Assembly: GCA_035646975.1 (NCBI GenBank)
Contig: DASROJ010000300.1
Span: forward strand, 1-15,582
Length of the DNA: 15,582 bases
From: DASROJ01 sp035646975
GTDB taxonomy: Bacteria; Acidobacteriota; Polarisedimenticolia; JACPZX01; DASXTC01
Direction: 5' to 3'
Shown here one piece after another: positions 7,370 through 14,776 of this stretch. The first letter of the stretch is position 1. The number at the start of each line of letters is the position of its first letter. The position numbers were made by a program, and so were the translations under genes. The notes beneath the pieces are model-generated. The model was not told where the DNA came from. It saw only the letters and a program-made list of their open reading frames with translations, and made no database searches.

Positions 7370-10300
7370 AAGTCGAAGATGACACGAACCCGCATGGCTC
7401 TGCTGACGCTGGCGCTGCTGGTGGTGTTGTATGGCGCCGCTTCGATGCGCCGGCTGGAAGCCACCGACGCCATGATGGTCGTCGACCTCCCGCTGCTCGG
7501 CACCTCCCCGGTGATCGCGCAGCCGGGATGGCACCTGGTGCCCCTGTTTCTCGGACGCGTGTCGCATTACCCCGCCTCGCCGGTCAAGCTGAGCGTCAGC
7601 CTGAGCGGGCCTCAGGCAGCCCGCACCCGTGAAGGGGCCACCGTCGAGCTGGCGGCGGAGCTGACCTATTCCATCCCGGCCGACAGGCTGCTCGCGCTGC
7701 ATCGCGCGCACGGACCGGGATACGAGTCGGACTGGCTGATACCTCTGGTCAAGACCGAGACGGCCGCGCGGGTCGGCGCCGTTTCCTTCGAGCTGGTCCG
7801 CAACCGCGACCCGGAGCTGGCCAGGGGTCTGCGCGCCCGGCTCGACGAGCTGATGACGAAGGACGGGCCGCGCATCGAATCGCTGCGGGTGGCTCAAACC
7901 GCCGGTGTTGGAGAGTCCTCGGGGGGAATCCTGCAGGTGAGCGGCAAGCCGGCTGATCGCGATCTGGTGATCATCGGCGTGGACTCGTTCGACTGGCGGC
8001 TCATCGACCCGCTGATGAAGCAGGGCAGGATGCCCAACATGGCGCGGCTGATCCAGCGCGGGGTGCGGGCGAACCTGCGCACCATCCGTCCGATTCTCTC
8101 CCCGGTGATCTGGACCAGCATCGCCACGGGCGTCAAGCCGTCGCGCCACGGGATCGCCGATTTCGTCGTGACGGCACGGGACACCGGGGCGCTCGTCCCG
8201 GTCACGAGCAGCATGCGTCAGGTCCCCGCGCTCTGGAACCTGATGAGCCGCCAGGGGATTGACGTCAACGTGATCGCCTGGTGGGCCACATGGCCGGCCG
8301 AGACGGTGCGTGGCAGCGTGGTGACCGACCGTGTGGCGTTTCAGCTCTTCGAGAAGTCGATCAAGGACGACTGGAAATCCACCGACCCGGCAAAGAAGAA
8401 GGGGAAGACCTACCCGGCGGGCCTGTTCGACGAGTTGGCGCCGCTGATCGTGGCGCCGAACGAGATCACCGACCAGGAAGTGGGATGGTTCCTGCCGCAG
8501 GGCAGGATTCCACCGTCGGCAACACCCGACCAGCGCGAGCAGCTCGACGCGCTGCGCACCGTCATCGCCGCGGGCGAGACCTATCACCGGATCGCCCTGA
8601 AGCAGTTCAAGACGTCAGGCGCGCGGCTCAGGATGGTCTACTACGAGGGTCCCGACGAAGCCTCGCACCTGTTCATGCGATACAGGCCGCCGCTGCTGGC
8701 CGGTGTGAACCCCGCCGACATGGATCTGTTCGGGTCGATCGTGGAGAAGTACTACGAACGGCAGGATCGGTACATCGGCGAAATCGTCGACGCGGTGGGT
8801 CCCGGCGCCACGATCATCCTGGCCTCCGATCATGGCTTCAAGTCGGACAACAACCGGCCACCGAACAGCGACCCGAGAATCGGCAAAGGGGATGCGGCCG
8901 AGTGGCACACCCCGGTCGGCGTGCTCGTCATGGCGGGGCCCGCCATCAGGGCGGGCGCCGACATCGGGGCCGCCTCGGTGCTCGACATCGCACCCACCTC
9001 GCTCGTGCTGTTCGGTCTTCCGGCAACGCGTGACATGGATGGACAACCGCTCGAAGAGGCGCTGGATCCGGTCTTCCTCCGCCAGCATCCGGTCGCCTGG
9101 ATCGACAGCTATGGCGGCGCCCGGCAGCCGGGCCAGGAAATGGCCGCCGGTTCGGAGGCCGAAGCCGGAGCCGGGGCCGGCGATGCCGAGATGATCGAGA
9201 AGCTCCGGTCGCTCGGATACATCGGCGAGGAACAGATGACGGCGCACAACAATCGCGGGATGATGGCGATCGACGACGGGGACTTCGACGGCGCGATCGC
9301 GGAATTCGAGCGGGGTCTCGCCTCGAAGAGCGACGCCGCTCCGCTCATCCAGGCCAACCTTGCGAGCGCCTTCCTGCAGAAGGGGGATCTCGACAAGGCA
9401 CGCAGCACCGCCGAGCAGTCGCTCGCGGGGAATCCACGCAACAAAGGGGCCATGATGGTCCTGGCGGGTGTCGCCATGAAGCGCGGCGATCCAGCCGAAG
9501 CGGTGCGTCAGCTTCGTCGTGCCATCCAGGTGGATCCGACGTTCGTGCCGGCCCACGCGAAGCTGGGCGAGGTGCTACAGAAAATGGGCGACGACACCGC
9601 GGCGCTCGCCGAGTTCGAAAAGGTCGTGGAGATTTCGCCCCTGAGCGCCGTGGAGTACAACAACATCGGCAACATCCACCGCAAACGGGGGGATGTCGAT
9701 CGCGCGATGCAGGCGTTTCGCGATGCCATCAAGGCGGACGCCCAGTACATCGGGGCCTACAACAACCTGGGTCTCTGCCTGCAGGACAAGGGGAAGCTCG
9801 CCGAGGCGAAGGATTTGTACGAGAAGGCTCTCGTCATCCGGCCCGATAACGCGATCCTGCTCAACAGCCTGGGAACGCTGCTGGAGCTGCAGGGGAATCA
9901 TGCGGGCGCCATCGCCCAGGTCGAGCGGGCGGCAAAGGCAGACCCGAACTGGGCGGTGGCTGCCGGCAACCTCGCCACGCTTTATTTCGAAGCGGGTCGC
10001 ATGGCCGATGCAAGACCGATGTTCGAGAGCTGGACCCGTCTCGAGCCGGCCTCGGCCGAGGCGCGTCTGGGACTCGCGCTCACATTGCTGATGTCGCAGC
10101 AGCGGGACGAGGCGATCAAGCAGTTCGACGAGGTGCTGCGTCTCGATCCGGCCAACATCCGCGCGCACATCGCGCTTGGCGAGACGCTGGCCCGCGGAGG
10201 GCAGCTCGACAAGGCCCAGAGCCACCTGGAGCGGGCGGTGCAGCTCGATCCGCGAATTCCCCGCGTCTACAACACGCTGGGAGAGATCTACCTCAAGCGG

Positions 10301-10399
10301 GGGCTCAAGCAGGAGGCCGCTCGCGCCTTCCAGAGATCGCTGGCGCTGGATCCCCGTCAGAGCCAGGTGAAGCAGCGGCTCTCGTCCGTCGGCAATTGA
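7367..10399 (+). CDS. Membrane-anchored SPFH-like / phosphodiesterase (alkaline phosphatase superfamily) / TPR protein
   Basis: A 1010-residue multidomain protein started from the GTG at 7367. Residues 10-27 form one hydrophobic anchor. Residues about 33-175 read like an SPFH/band-7 domain: PGWHLVPLFLGRV, then a beta-rich stretch (ATVELAAELTYSIP) and RVGAVSFELV leading to long charged helices. Residues about 200-560 are an alkaline-phosphatase-superfamily phosphodiesterase: metal ligand D206 (GVDSFDW), probable nucleophile S245 (LSPVIWTSIATG), D430 and H434 (PDEASHLF), D488 and H489 (ASDHGF) and H514 (EWHTP). An Ala/Gly/Glu-rich linker and LRSLGY (613-618) lead to eleven tandem TPRs (about 624-1005). 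Its substrate is unknown; relatives act on phosphodiesters, phosphonates or glycerol-phosphate headgroups. With one anchor the domains are probably periplasmic, but no topology marker proves this. Phosphodiesterase and TPR calls are firm; the SPFH call is by reading and less sure. No close partner gene is seen. Confidence 0.9.
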   Translation: MKSKMTRTRMALLTLALLVVLYGAASMRRLEATDAMMVVDLPLLGTSPVIAQPGWHLVPLFLGRVSHYPASPVKLSVSLSGPQAARTREGATVELAAELTYSIPADRLLALHRAHGPGYESDWLIPLVKTETAARVGAVSFELVRNRDPELARGLRARLDELMTKDGPRIESLRVAQTAGVGESSGGILQVSGKPADRDLVIIGVDSFDWRLIDPLMKQGRMPNMARLIQRGVRANLRTIRPILSPVIWTSIATGVKPSRHGIADFVVTARDTGALVPVTSSMRQVPALWNLMSRQGIDVNVIAWWATWPAETVRGSVVTDRVAFQLFEKSIKDDWKSTDPAKKKGKTYPAGLFDELAPLIVAPNEITDQEVGWFLPQGRIPPSATPDQREQLDALRTVIAAGETYHRIALKQFKTSGARLRMVYYEGPDEASHLFMRYRPPLLAGVNPADMDLFGSIVEKYYERQDRYIGEIVDAVGPGATIILASDHGFKSDNNRPPNSDPRIGKGDAAEWHTPVGVLVMAGPAIRAGADIGAASVLDIAPTSLVLFGLPATRDMDGQPLEEALDPVFLRQHPVAWIDSYGGARQPGQEMAAGSEAEAGAGAGDAEMIEKLRSLGYIGEEQMTAHNNRGMMAIDDGDFDGAIAEFERGLASKSDAAPLIQANLASAFLQKGDLDKARSTAEQSLAGNPRNKGAMMVLAGVAMKRGDPAEAVRQLRRAIQVDPTFVPAHAKLGEVLQKMGDDTAALAEFEKVVEISPLSAVEYNNIGNIHRKRGDVDRAMQAFRDAIKADAQYIGAYNNLGLCLQDKGKLAEAKDLYEKALVIRPDNAILLNSLGTLLELQGNHAGAIAQVERAAKADPNWAVAAGNLATLYFEAGRMADARPMFESWTRLEPASAEARLGLALTLLMSQQRDEAIKQFDEVLRLDPANIRAHIALGETLARGGQLDKAQSHLERAVQLDPRIPRVYNTLGEIYLKRGLKQEAARAFQRSLALDPRQSQVKQRLSSVGN

Positions 10400-10423
10400 G
10401 CCGGTCGAGTCATGCCAGCAGAC

Positions 10424-10458
10424 AAAAAAAGGCGGGCCGCGTTTCCGCGGGCCCGCCT
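10424..10458 (-). terminator. Intrinsic terminator of the outer-membrane protein gene
   Basis: Read on the minus strand, a GC-rich hairpin (AGGCGGGCC arms, GAAA-containing loop, one bulge, 10431-10458) is followed directly by seven Ts (complement of 10424-10430). It lies 28 bp after the minus-strand stop codon at 10486. The large plus-strand gene stops at 10399, so the hairpin also stands at that convergent end, but no T-run follows on the plus strand. Confidence 0.85.
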
Positions 10459-10485
10459 CGTGTCACGCTGTGATGGAGCAGCGAC

Positions 10486-11501
10486 CTACTTCTTCTTTCC
10501 CTGGAACTGCCATCTCGCTCCGACATTCCAGCTGTTGAACGAGATGTTGTCTCTGCCCCTCTGGTTTCCGTTGCCCGGAACCAGGCCGCCTCCCGCGAAC
10601 GGGTCGGTGACCAGGCCATCCCAATTCGACGCTTCGTACCCGACGTAGACGTCGACGGGGCCCACGTCCCAGATCGCCTTGATTCCGAAGTCACGGATTT
10701 CGCCCTTGATGTTGTCGTCCTTGACTTCGATCTCCTCGGCGAGCGCCGTGCCGCCGTCGTCACTCAGCTTGGCGTTCCCCTCGGTATCGGCCTGCAGGAA
10801 CGAGAAGGCCGCGCTGGCCTCCACCGAAAACCGCTTGGTGAAATCGAACACGGCCGTGGCTCCGACGCGGAACCCGAGCGCGTCCGATTCGAAGTGCTTC
10901 TCCTGAGCGTAGGCCTCGCCGTAGGTTGTTTCCTCGGCGAAAACCTCGTCAGTCTCCTCGAAGCTGGCGGAGCGCAGGCCGGCCAGCCACTTCACCGTGA
11001 ACTTGTCGCTGACCGACATGGGACGAATGTAGTCGACGTCCCGGTGGACGCCTTGACGTTGGTGTTCGCTTCGAAGTCCACGCCAGTTACGCCGTCGTAG
11101 AGGTACTGTCCGTAGTAGGAGCTGTAGCTGATGAACAGCGGGTTGAACTCGCCGCTGACATTTCCAGACTCGCTGTCGTCGTTGTCGAAGCTCCAGTAGG
11201 AGACCTGGAGGCTTCCCTTGCTTCCCCAGCTGTATCCGACGCCGAGACGCCACGTGAAATCGTCATCGTTGTTGACCACGAGACGCTCGGTCTGGCTGAC
11301 AGACCCGCTGAAATCGGTGTGATTCCCGAAATTCTGATCGAGGCTGTTTGGCTGGGTCAGGGCCAGATCGAGATTTCCGTACCAACCCTTGTAGTCCGGG
11401 TCGCCGGCCATGGCCGGCGCGCTGAGCGCCACCATCGCCAGGACGGCTGCTACCGACAACAAAGAGATGTTGCGGAGAGGAAATTGCTTACGGACATGCA
11501 T
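10486..11501 (-). pseudogene. Outer-membrane beta-barrel protein, frameshifted in this sequence
   Basis: A secreted porin-like barrel protein read in two frames. The first frame starts at 11501 with a Sec signal peptide (hydrophobic LLSVAAVLAMVALSA, cleavage likely after APAMA) and continues with alternating strands such as FTWRLGVGYSW and GSLQVSYWSF. Near 11040-11042 the frame is lost after VKASTG. The second frame continues with DVDYIRPMSVSDKFTVKWLAGLR and runs to the stop at 10486 with more barrel strands (ALGFRVGATAVFDF, VDVYVGYEAS, NVGARWQF). One missing base in a run of three Gs (CCC on the plus strand) explains it: a fourth G would give STGDVDYIRPM and a protein of about 338 residues. 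The chain ends QGKKK after the last aromatic strand rather than on a terminal Phe. Promoter, ribosome site (GGGGG, 8 bases upstream) and terminator are intact. Either a recent mutation or an assembly error; family not identified further. Confidence 0.8.
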
Positions 11502-11530
11502 CCGGTATCCCCCAATATGGTTCAGTGAAT

Positions 11531-11561
11531 CTGAGATTCGACCAGGTGGTAGAACTCTCAG
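11531..11561 (-). promoter_or_regulatory. Hairpin in the 5' leader of the outer-membrane protein mRNA
   Basis: On the minus-strand transcript, CUGAGA and UCUCAG pair (6 bp, 11556-11561 with 11531-11536), then UUC with GAA and ACC with GGU, closing a four-base ACCU loop. It ends about 30 nt before the start codon. It has no T-run, so it is not a terminator. Its loop region (CACCU) could pair with the AGGUG of the upstream orphan Shine-Dalgarno sequence. Role unknown. Confidence 0.5.
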
Positions 11562-11585
11562 GGACCGAAAACCAGAGTGTGCCGC

Positions 11586-11595
11586 TCACCTCCTT
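11586..11595 (-). promoter_or_regulatory. Perfect Shine-Dalgarno sequence without a start codon (leader)
   Basis: The minus strand reads AAGGAGGTGA, fully complementary to the usual 16S rRNA 3' end, inside the outer-membrane gene leader and 84 nt before its ATG. No ATG, GTG or TTG lies at a normal distance after it. It may be a ribosome standby site, part of an RNA switch, or chance. Confidence 0.45.
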
Positions 11596-11643
11596 CCGAC
11601 GGTACGTGCCCTAGCTGAACGCAGGCACAACGACCGGCGAGTG

Positions 11644-11673
11644 TTTATATGCGATTGGAGTCATCTGTGTCAA
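11644..11673 (-). promoter_or_regulatory. Sigma70-type promoter of the outer-membrane protein gene
   Basis: On the minus strand, a perfect -35 TTGACA (complement of 11668-11673) is followed after 18 bp by TATAAA (complement of 11644-11649), one mismatch from consensus. It lies in the most AT-rich patch of a GC-rich window. Transcription should start near 11637, giving a leader of about 136 nt before the ATG at 11501. Confidence 0.8.
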
Positions 11674-11688
11674 GTGCTTGTTTAAGGA

Positions 11689-11722
11689 AGCCCCAGGCGC
11701 CTTGTTGACGCCCGGCGGGGCT
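11689..11722 (+). other. Hairpin with T-run overlapping the efflux-operon promoter
   Basis: AGCCCC (11689-11694) pairs with GGGGCT (11717-11722), with extra inner pairing GGCG/CGCC and an asymmetric internal loop, then TTT follows on the plus strand. It looks like a weak intrinsic terminator, but no plus-strand gene ends nearby. It spans the -35 box of the candidate promoter of the adaptor gene, so as an insulating terminator or a DNA structure it could affect expression. Confidence 0.45.
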
Positions 11723-11733
11723 TTTCGTACCAT
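11705..11733 (+). promoter_or_regulatory. Candidate promoter of the ABC efflux operon, possibly giving a leaderless mRNA
   Basis: TTGACG (11705-11710, one mismatch from the -35 consensus) is followed by a 17-bp spacer and TACCAT (11728-11733). The expected transcription start at about 11740 is only three bases before the ATG at 11743. No Shine-Dalgarno sequence precedes the ATG, which fits a leaderless or nearly leaderless message. Confidence 0.55.
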
Positions 11734-11742
11734 CGGGCCAGG

Positions 11743-12717
11743 ATGCGCGCCCCCACGGTCATTTCCCTCGGTTTGCTGTCATTCCTCCTGGTCGCCTGCG
11801 CCCGAGGGGGGGCGGAGGACCCTTCCTACTCGGGCACCATCGAGGCGGTGGAGGTGGATGTCTCCCCGGAGGTCGGCGGAAGAATCCTCTCGCGCCCCGT
11901 GGACCAGGGCGACAGCGTCAGGAAGGACGACATCGTGGCGGTCATCGATCCTCAGACCTACAGGATCGCGCTGGCGGAGACCGAAGGAGCGCTGGCGGAG
12001 GCCAGGGCAAAGCTGGCCGAGATGACGGCAGGCTATCGACGCGAGGAGGTGGAGACCGCGACGCACCAGGTCCAGGAGGCCGAAGCCCAGCTCACCCAGA
12101 CCGAATCGCGGGTCAAGCGGGTGGAGGAGATGCTGGCGCAGAAGATCGCCACGCCTGATGACAGGGACGTGGCGCGTCGCGACCGCGATGTGGCCAGGGC
12201 GCGCCTGGATGCCGCGAAGTCCCATCTCGGGCTGCTGGCCCACGGCTACCGCCGCGAGGAGATCGATCAGGCGCTGGCGGCGGTGTCGCGCCTGGAGGCG
12301 GCACGCGATCAACGACGGCTCGACCTGGAGAGGACCACGGTGAAGTCCCCCTTCGCCGGCACGGTGACGGAGAAGCTCCAGGAGCCGGGCGAGTATGCAA
12401 AACCGGGCGCCCCGATCGTGAGCGTGGCCGATCTGGAGAACCTCTACACCTGGGTCTACCTGGGAGAGGCCGACCTTCCTCGCGTCAAGATCGGCGACGA
12501 GGTGATGGTCCGCGTGGACGGCTTGCCCGGGCATGACTTCCCCGGCAAGGTGGTCTATGTCTCCCGGACCGCGGAGTTCACTCCAAAGAACGTGCAGACG
12601 GCGCAGGACCGCGTGCAGCTGGTCTTCGGGGTCAAGGTGGCCGTTGCGAACCCCGACGGCGCGCTCAAGGTCGGCATCCCGGCCGATGTTCATCTCAAGC
12701 CAGGCGCCGCGAAGTAG
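11743..12717 (+). CDS. HlyD-family periplasmic adaptor lipoprotein of an ABC efflux system
   Basis: Membrane-fusion (adaptor) protein, 324 residues, that would link the inner-membrane ABC pump encoded downstream to an outer-membrane channel. The N-terminus is a lipoprotein signal with lipobox LVAC (Cys19). The first half of the biotinyl-lipoyl-like domain follows (GTIEAVEVDVSPEVGGRI...VDQGDSVRKDD), then two long coiled-coil helices (about 75-205), then the second lipoyl half (TTVKSPFAGTVTEKLQEPGEYAKPG) and a beta-barrel domain (LYTWVYLGEADLPRVKIG). A GYRREE motif occurs twice, from residues 97 and 168. The order of genes and overall plan resemble E. coli YbhG, but I do not claim orthology. 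It is separated from the ATPase gene by 5 bases, so the four genes form one operon. The start codon choice rests on the lipoprotein signal; no ribosome site is seen. Confidence 0.93.
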   Translation: MRAPTVISLGLLSFLLVACARGGAEDPSYSGTIEAVEVDVSPEVGGRILSRPVDQGDSVRKDDIVAVIDPQTYRIALAETEGALAEARAKLAEMTAGYRREEVETATHQVQEAEAQLTQTESRVKRVEEMLAQKIATPDDRDVARRDRDVARARLDAAKSHLGLLAHGYRREEIDQALAAVSRLEAARDQRRLDLERTTVKSPFAGTVTEKLQEPGEYAKPGAPIVSVADLENLYTWVYLGEADLPRVKIGDEVMVRVDGLPGHDFPGKVVYVSRTAEFTPKNVQTAQDRVQLVFGVKVAVANPDGALKVGIPADVHLKPGAAK

Positions 12718-12722
12718 CCCCC

Positions 12723-13643
12723 ATGCCAGGCATCGTCACGGAGAAGCTCACCCGCCGCTTCGGCGCGATCGACGCCGTGGTCGATCTCGACCTCGAGGTG
12801 GCGGTGGGGGAGATCTTCGGTTTTCTCGGTCCCAATGGCGCCGGCAAGACCACCGTGGTCAGGATGCTCTGCGGCCTGCTCGCCCCCACCAGCGGCCGCG
12901 CCACGGTGGCCGACCATGACGTCGTTCGCGAGACGCGACAGCTGAAGGAATCGATCGGTTACATGTCGCAGAAGTTCGGTCTTTACAACGATCTCACGGT
13001 GCGCGAGAACGTCGAGTTCTTCGGTGGTGTCTATGTCGCCGACCGCCACGAGGCCAGACGCCGCTGCGAGGCGGTGCTGACGGAGATGGGGCTGACCGAT
13101 CGTTCCGATCAGCTTGCCGGCCAGCTCAGCGGCGGCTGGAAGCAGCGTCTCGCGATGGCCACGGCGATCGTCCATTCGCCGGCCATCCTGTTTCTGGACG
13201 AACCCACGGCGGGCGTCGACCCGGTGTCGCGCCGCGAGATCTGGGACCTCGTCTATGCGCTGCAGGGACGCGGCATCACTTTGTTCGTCACCACGCATTA
13301 CATGGAAGAGGCGGAGCGATGCAACCGGATCGGCTTCATCCATTCCGGGCGATTGGTGGCGCTCGGCACGCCGACGGACCTGAAGGCCAGCCGCATGGGG
13401 GCCGAGGTGGTGAGCCTGACCGGGCCCGACCTGTACGAGATCTACCGCAAGCTGAAGGGGACTGAGCTGGTGCTCGACGTGAACATCTACGGCAATGACG
13501 TTCATGCCGTGGTGGCCGACGCGCAGGCCGCCATTCCGGCCATCCGTGCGCACCTCACCAGCGCCGGATTGACGCTCACCTCGGCGCAGGCGATCCCCCC
13601 CTCGATTGAAGATGTGTTCGTCCGGCTCACCCGGAGAAGCTGA
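12723..13643 (+). CDS. ABC transporter ATP-binding protein (efflux type)
   Basis: Cytoplasmic nucleotide-binding subunit, 306 residues, that powers the two membrane subunits encoded next. Walker A is GPNGAGKTT (36-44, Lys42), the Q-loop is in YMSQKFGLY, the ABC signature is LSGGWKQ (135-141), Walker B is LFLDEPTAGVDP with Asp159 and catalytic Glu160, and the H-loop is His192 in TTHYMEEAER. The C-terminal 80 residues after the NBD are typical of the ABC-2 drug/polysaccharide branch. All catalytic residues are present. It has one NBD, unlike E. coli YbhF, which carries two in one chain; it should therefore act as a homodimer. The stop overlaps the next start (TGATG). Confidence 0.95.
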   Translation: MPGIVTEKLTRRFGAIDAVVDLDLEVAVGEIFGFLGPNGAGKTTVVRMLCGLLAPTSGRATVADHDVVRETRQLKESIGYMSQKFGLYNDLTVRENVEFFGGVYVADRHEARRRCEAVLTEMGLTDRSDQLAGQLSGGWKQRLAMATAIVHSPAILFLDEPTAGVDPVSRREIWDLVYALQGRGITLFVTTHYMEEAERCNRIGFIHSGRLVALGTPTDLKASRMGAEVVSLTGPDLYEIYRKLKGTELVLDVNIYGNDVHAVVADAQAAIPAIRAHLTSAGLTLTSAQAIPPSIEDVFVRLTRRS

Positions 13644-14776
13644 TGCACCGGCTGCGAGCGCTGCTGCGCAAGGAGTTCATCCAGATGATGCGCGAGCGCC
13701 GCACCGTGGTGATGAGCCTCGTCGTGCCGGTGACGCTCCTGCTGCTGTTCGGCGTGGCCGTCTCGTTCGACATCCGGGAGATCAAGCTGGGCATCTGGGA
13801 TCGTGACGACTCGTCGCGCAGCCGGGAGATCATCCGCGCTTTTCTCTCGTCGGAGTACTTCCGCGAGGTGGGGAGGATCGCCGATTCCGCGGGCGCCGAG
13901 CGGATGCTCGACGCGGGGGAGGCCGCGGCCGTGCTGGTGATCCCGCGCGGTTTCGGCCGCGACGTTCACGGGGGCGCGCCGGCTTCGGTGCAGGTGCTGC
14001 TCGACGGCAGCGACTCTTCCACCGCGAGCGTCGTGCAGGGCCACGTCCGCAACATCGTGCAGACCTACACCGCCCAGACGATGGCGGCGCGTCTCAGGGA
14101 GCAGGGGGTCAAGGGGACGGGAGACCTCCTGCCGATCGACTTCCGCCCGCGCGTTCTGTACAACCCGGAGCTGAAGAGCCGCAACTTCATGGTGCCCGGT
14201 CTCATCGGCGTGCTGCTCACGATGCTCGGCGTGCTGCAGACCTCTCTGGCGATCGCCAAGGAAAAGGACCGCGTGACCCTCGACCAGCTTCGCGTCACCC
14301 CGCTGCGGGCCCGCGAGATCCTGGTGGGCAAGGTGCTGCCGTACGCGTTGGTGGCCTTCGCCAACGCCTGGATCGCGGTGGGTGTCGGCCGGTTCCTGCT
14401 CGATGTGCCGGTGCGGGGCAGTCTCTGGATCTTCACGCTGGGCACGGTGTTGTTCCTCATGTCGGCCCTCGGCGTCGGTCTGGTCATCTCGGCCGTCACC
14501 GAGTCGCAGATGGCGGCCCAGTCGGCGGCGTTTCTTGCCTCGGTGCTGCCGGTTTTCTACCTGTCCGACTACATGTTCCCGCTGCGCAACATGCCGTTCT
14601 GGCTTCGGGGGTTGAGCTACGCGCTGCCCGCCCGTTTCTACGTGTCGGTGCTGCGCAGCACGCTGCAGAAGGGGGTCGGTTTCGAGGCGCAGTGGGGGGC
14701 GCTGGCCGCTCTGGCGATCTATGCCGCGGCCATCGGCAGCGTGGGGATCCTCGCGATCCGGAGGGCCTTGAGATGA
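13643..14776 (+). CDS. ABC-2 type efflux permease, first subunit
   Basis: Inner-membrane permease of the ABC-2 family, 377 residues. One helix near the N-terminus (about 25-45) is followed by a large extracytoplasmic domain (LGIWDRDDSSRSREIIRAFLSS and on). Then come five C-terminal helices: FMVPGLIGVLLTMLGVLQTSLA, VLPYALVAFANAWIAVGVG, LWIFTLGTVLFLMSALGVGL, AAQSAAFLASVLPVFYL and a last one before IRRALR. KEKDRVTLDQLRVTPLRAREILVGK between helices is the usual coupling region. It starts with ATG in the TGATG overlap with the ATPase gene and ends in an ATGA overlap with the second permease. It pairs with that permease as a heterodimer, by analogy with E. coli YbhS/YbhR. Exported substrate unknown. 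Confidence 0.93.
   Translation: MHRLRALLRKEFIQMMRERRTVVMSLVVPVTLLLLFGVAVSFDIREIKLGIWDRDDSSRSREIIRAFLSSEYFREVGRIADSAGAERMLDAGEAAAVLVIPRGFGRDVHGGAPASVQVLLDGSDSSTASVVQGHVRNIVQTYTAQTMAARLREQGVKGTGDLLPIDFRPRVLYNPELKSRNFMVPGLIGVLLTMLGVLQTSLAIAKEKDRVTLDQLRVTPLRAREILVGKVLPYALVAFANAWIAVGVGRFLLDVPVRGSLWIFTLGTVLFLMSALGVGLVISAVTESQMAAQSAAFLASVLPVFYLSDYMFPLRNMPFWLRGLSYALPARFYVSVLRSTLQKGVGFEAQWGALAALAIYAAAIGSVGILAIRRALR

Noticed and set aside
7307..8587. Minus-strand open frame of 426 codons opposite the SPFH-phosphodiesterase-TPR gene
   Set aside because: It is a shadow of the real plus-strand gene; no recognisable domain and a typical antisense composition.
11530..11640. Guanidine (ykkC) or purine riboswitch in the barrel-gene leader
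   Set aside because: Short pieces (CTAGGG, GAGAGTTCTACC) resemble parts of those motifs, but the rest of the conserved cores is missing, so I do not name a class.
11319..11685. Small plus-strand open frames in the barrel gene 5' region
   Set aside because: They overlap the signal-peptide region and leader on the other strand, lack convincing ribosome sites and show no protein-like features.
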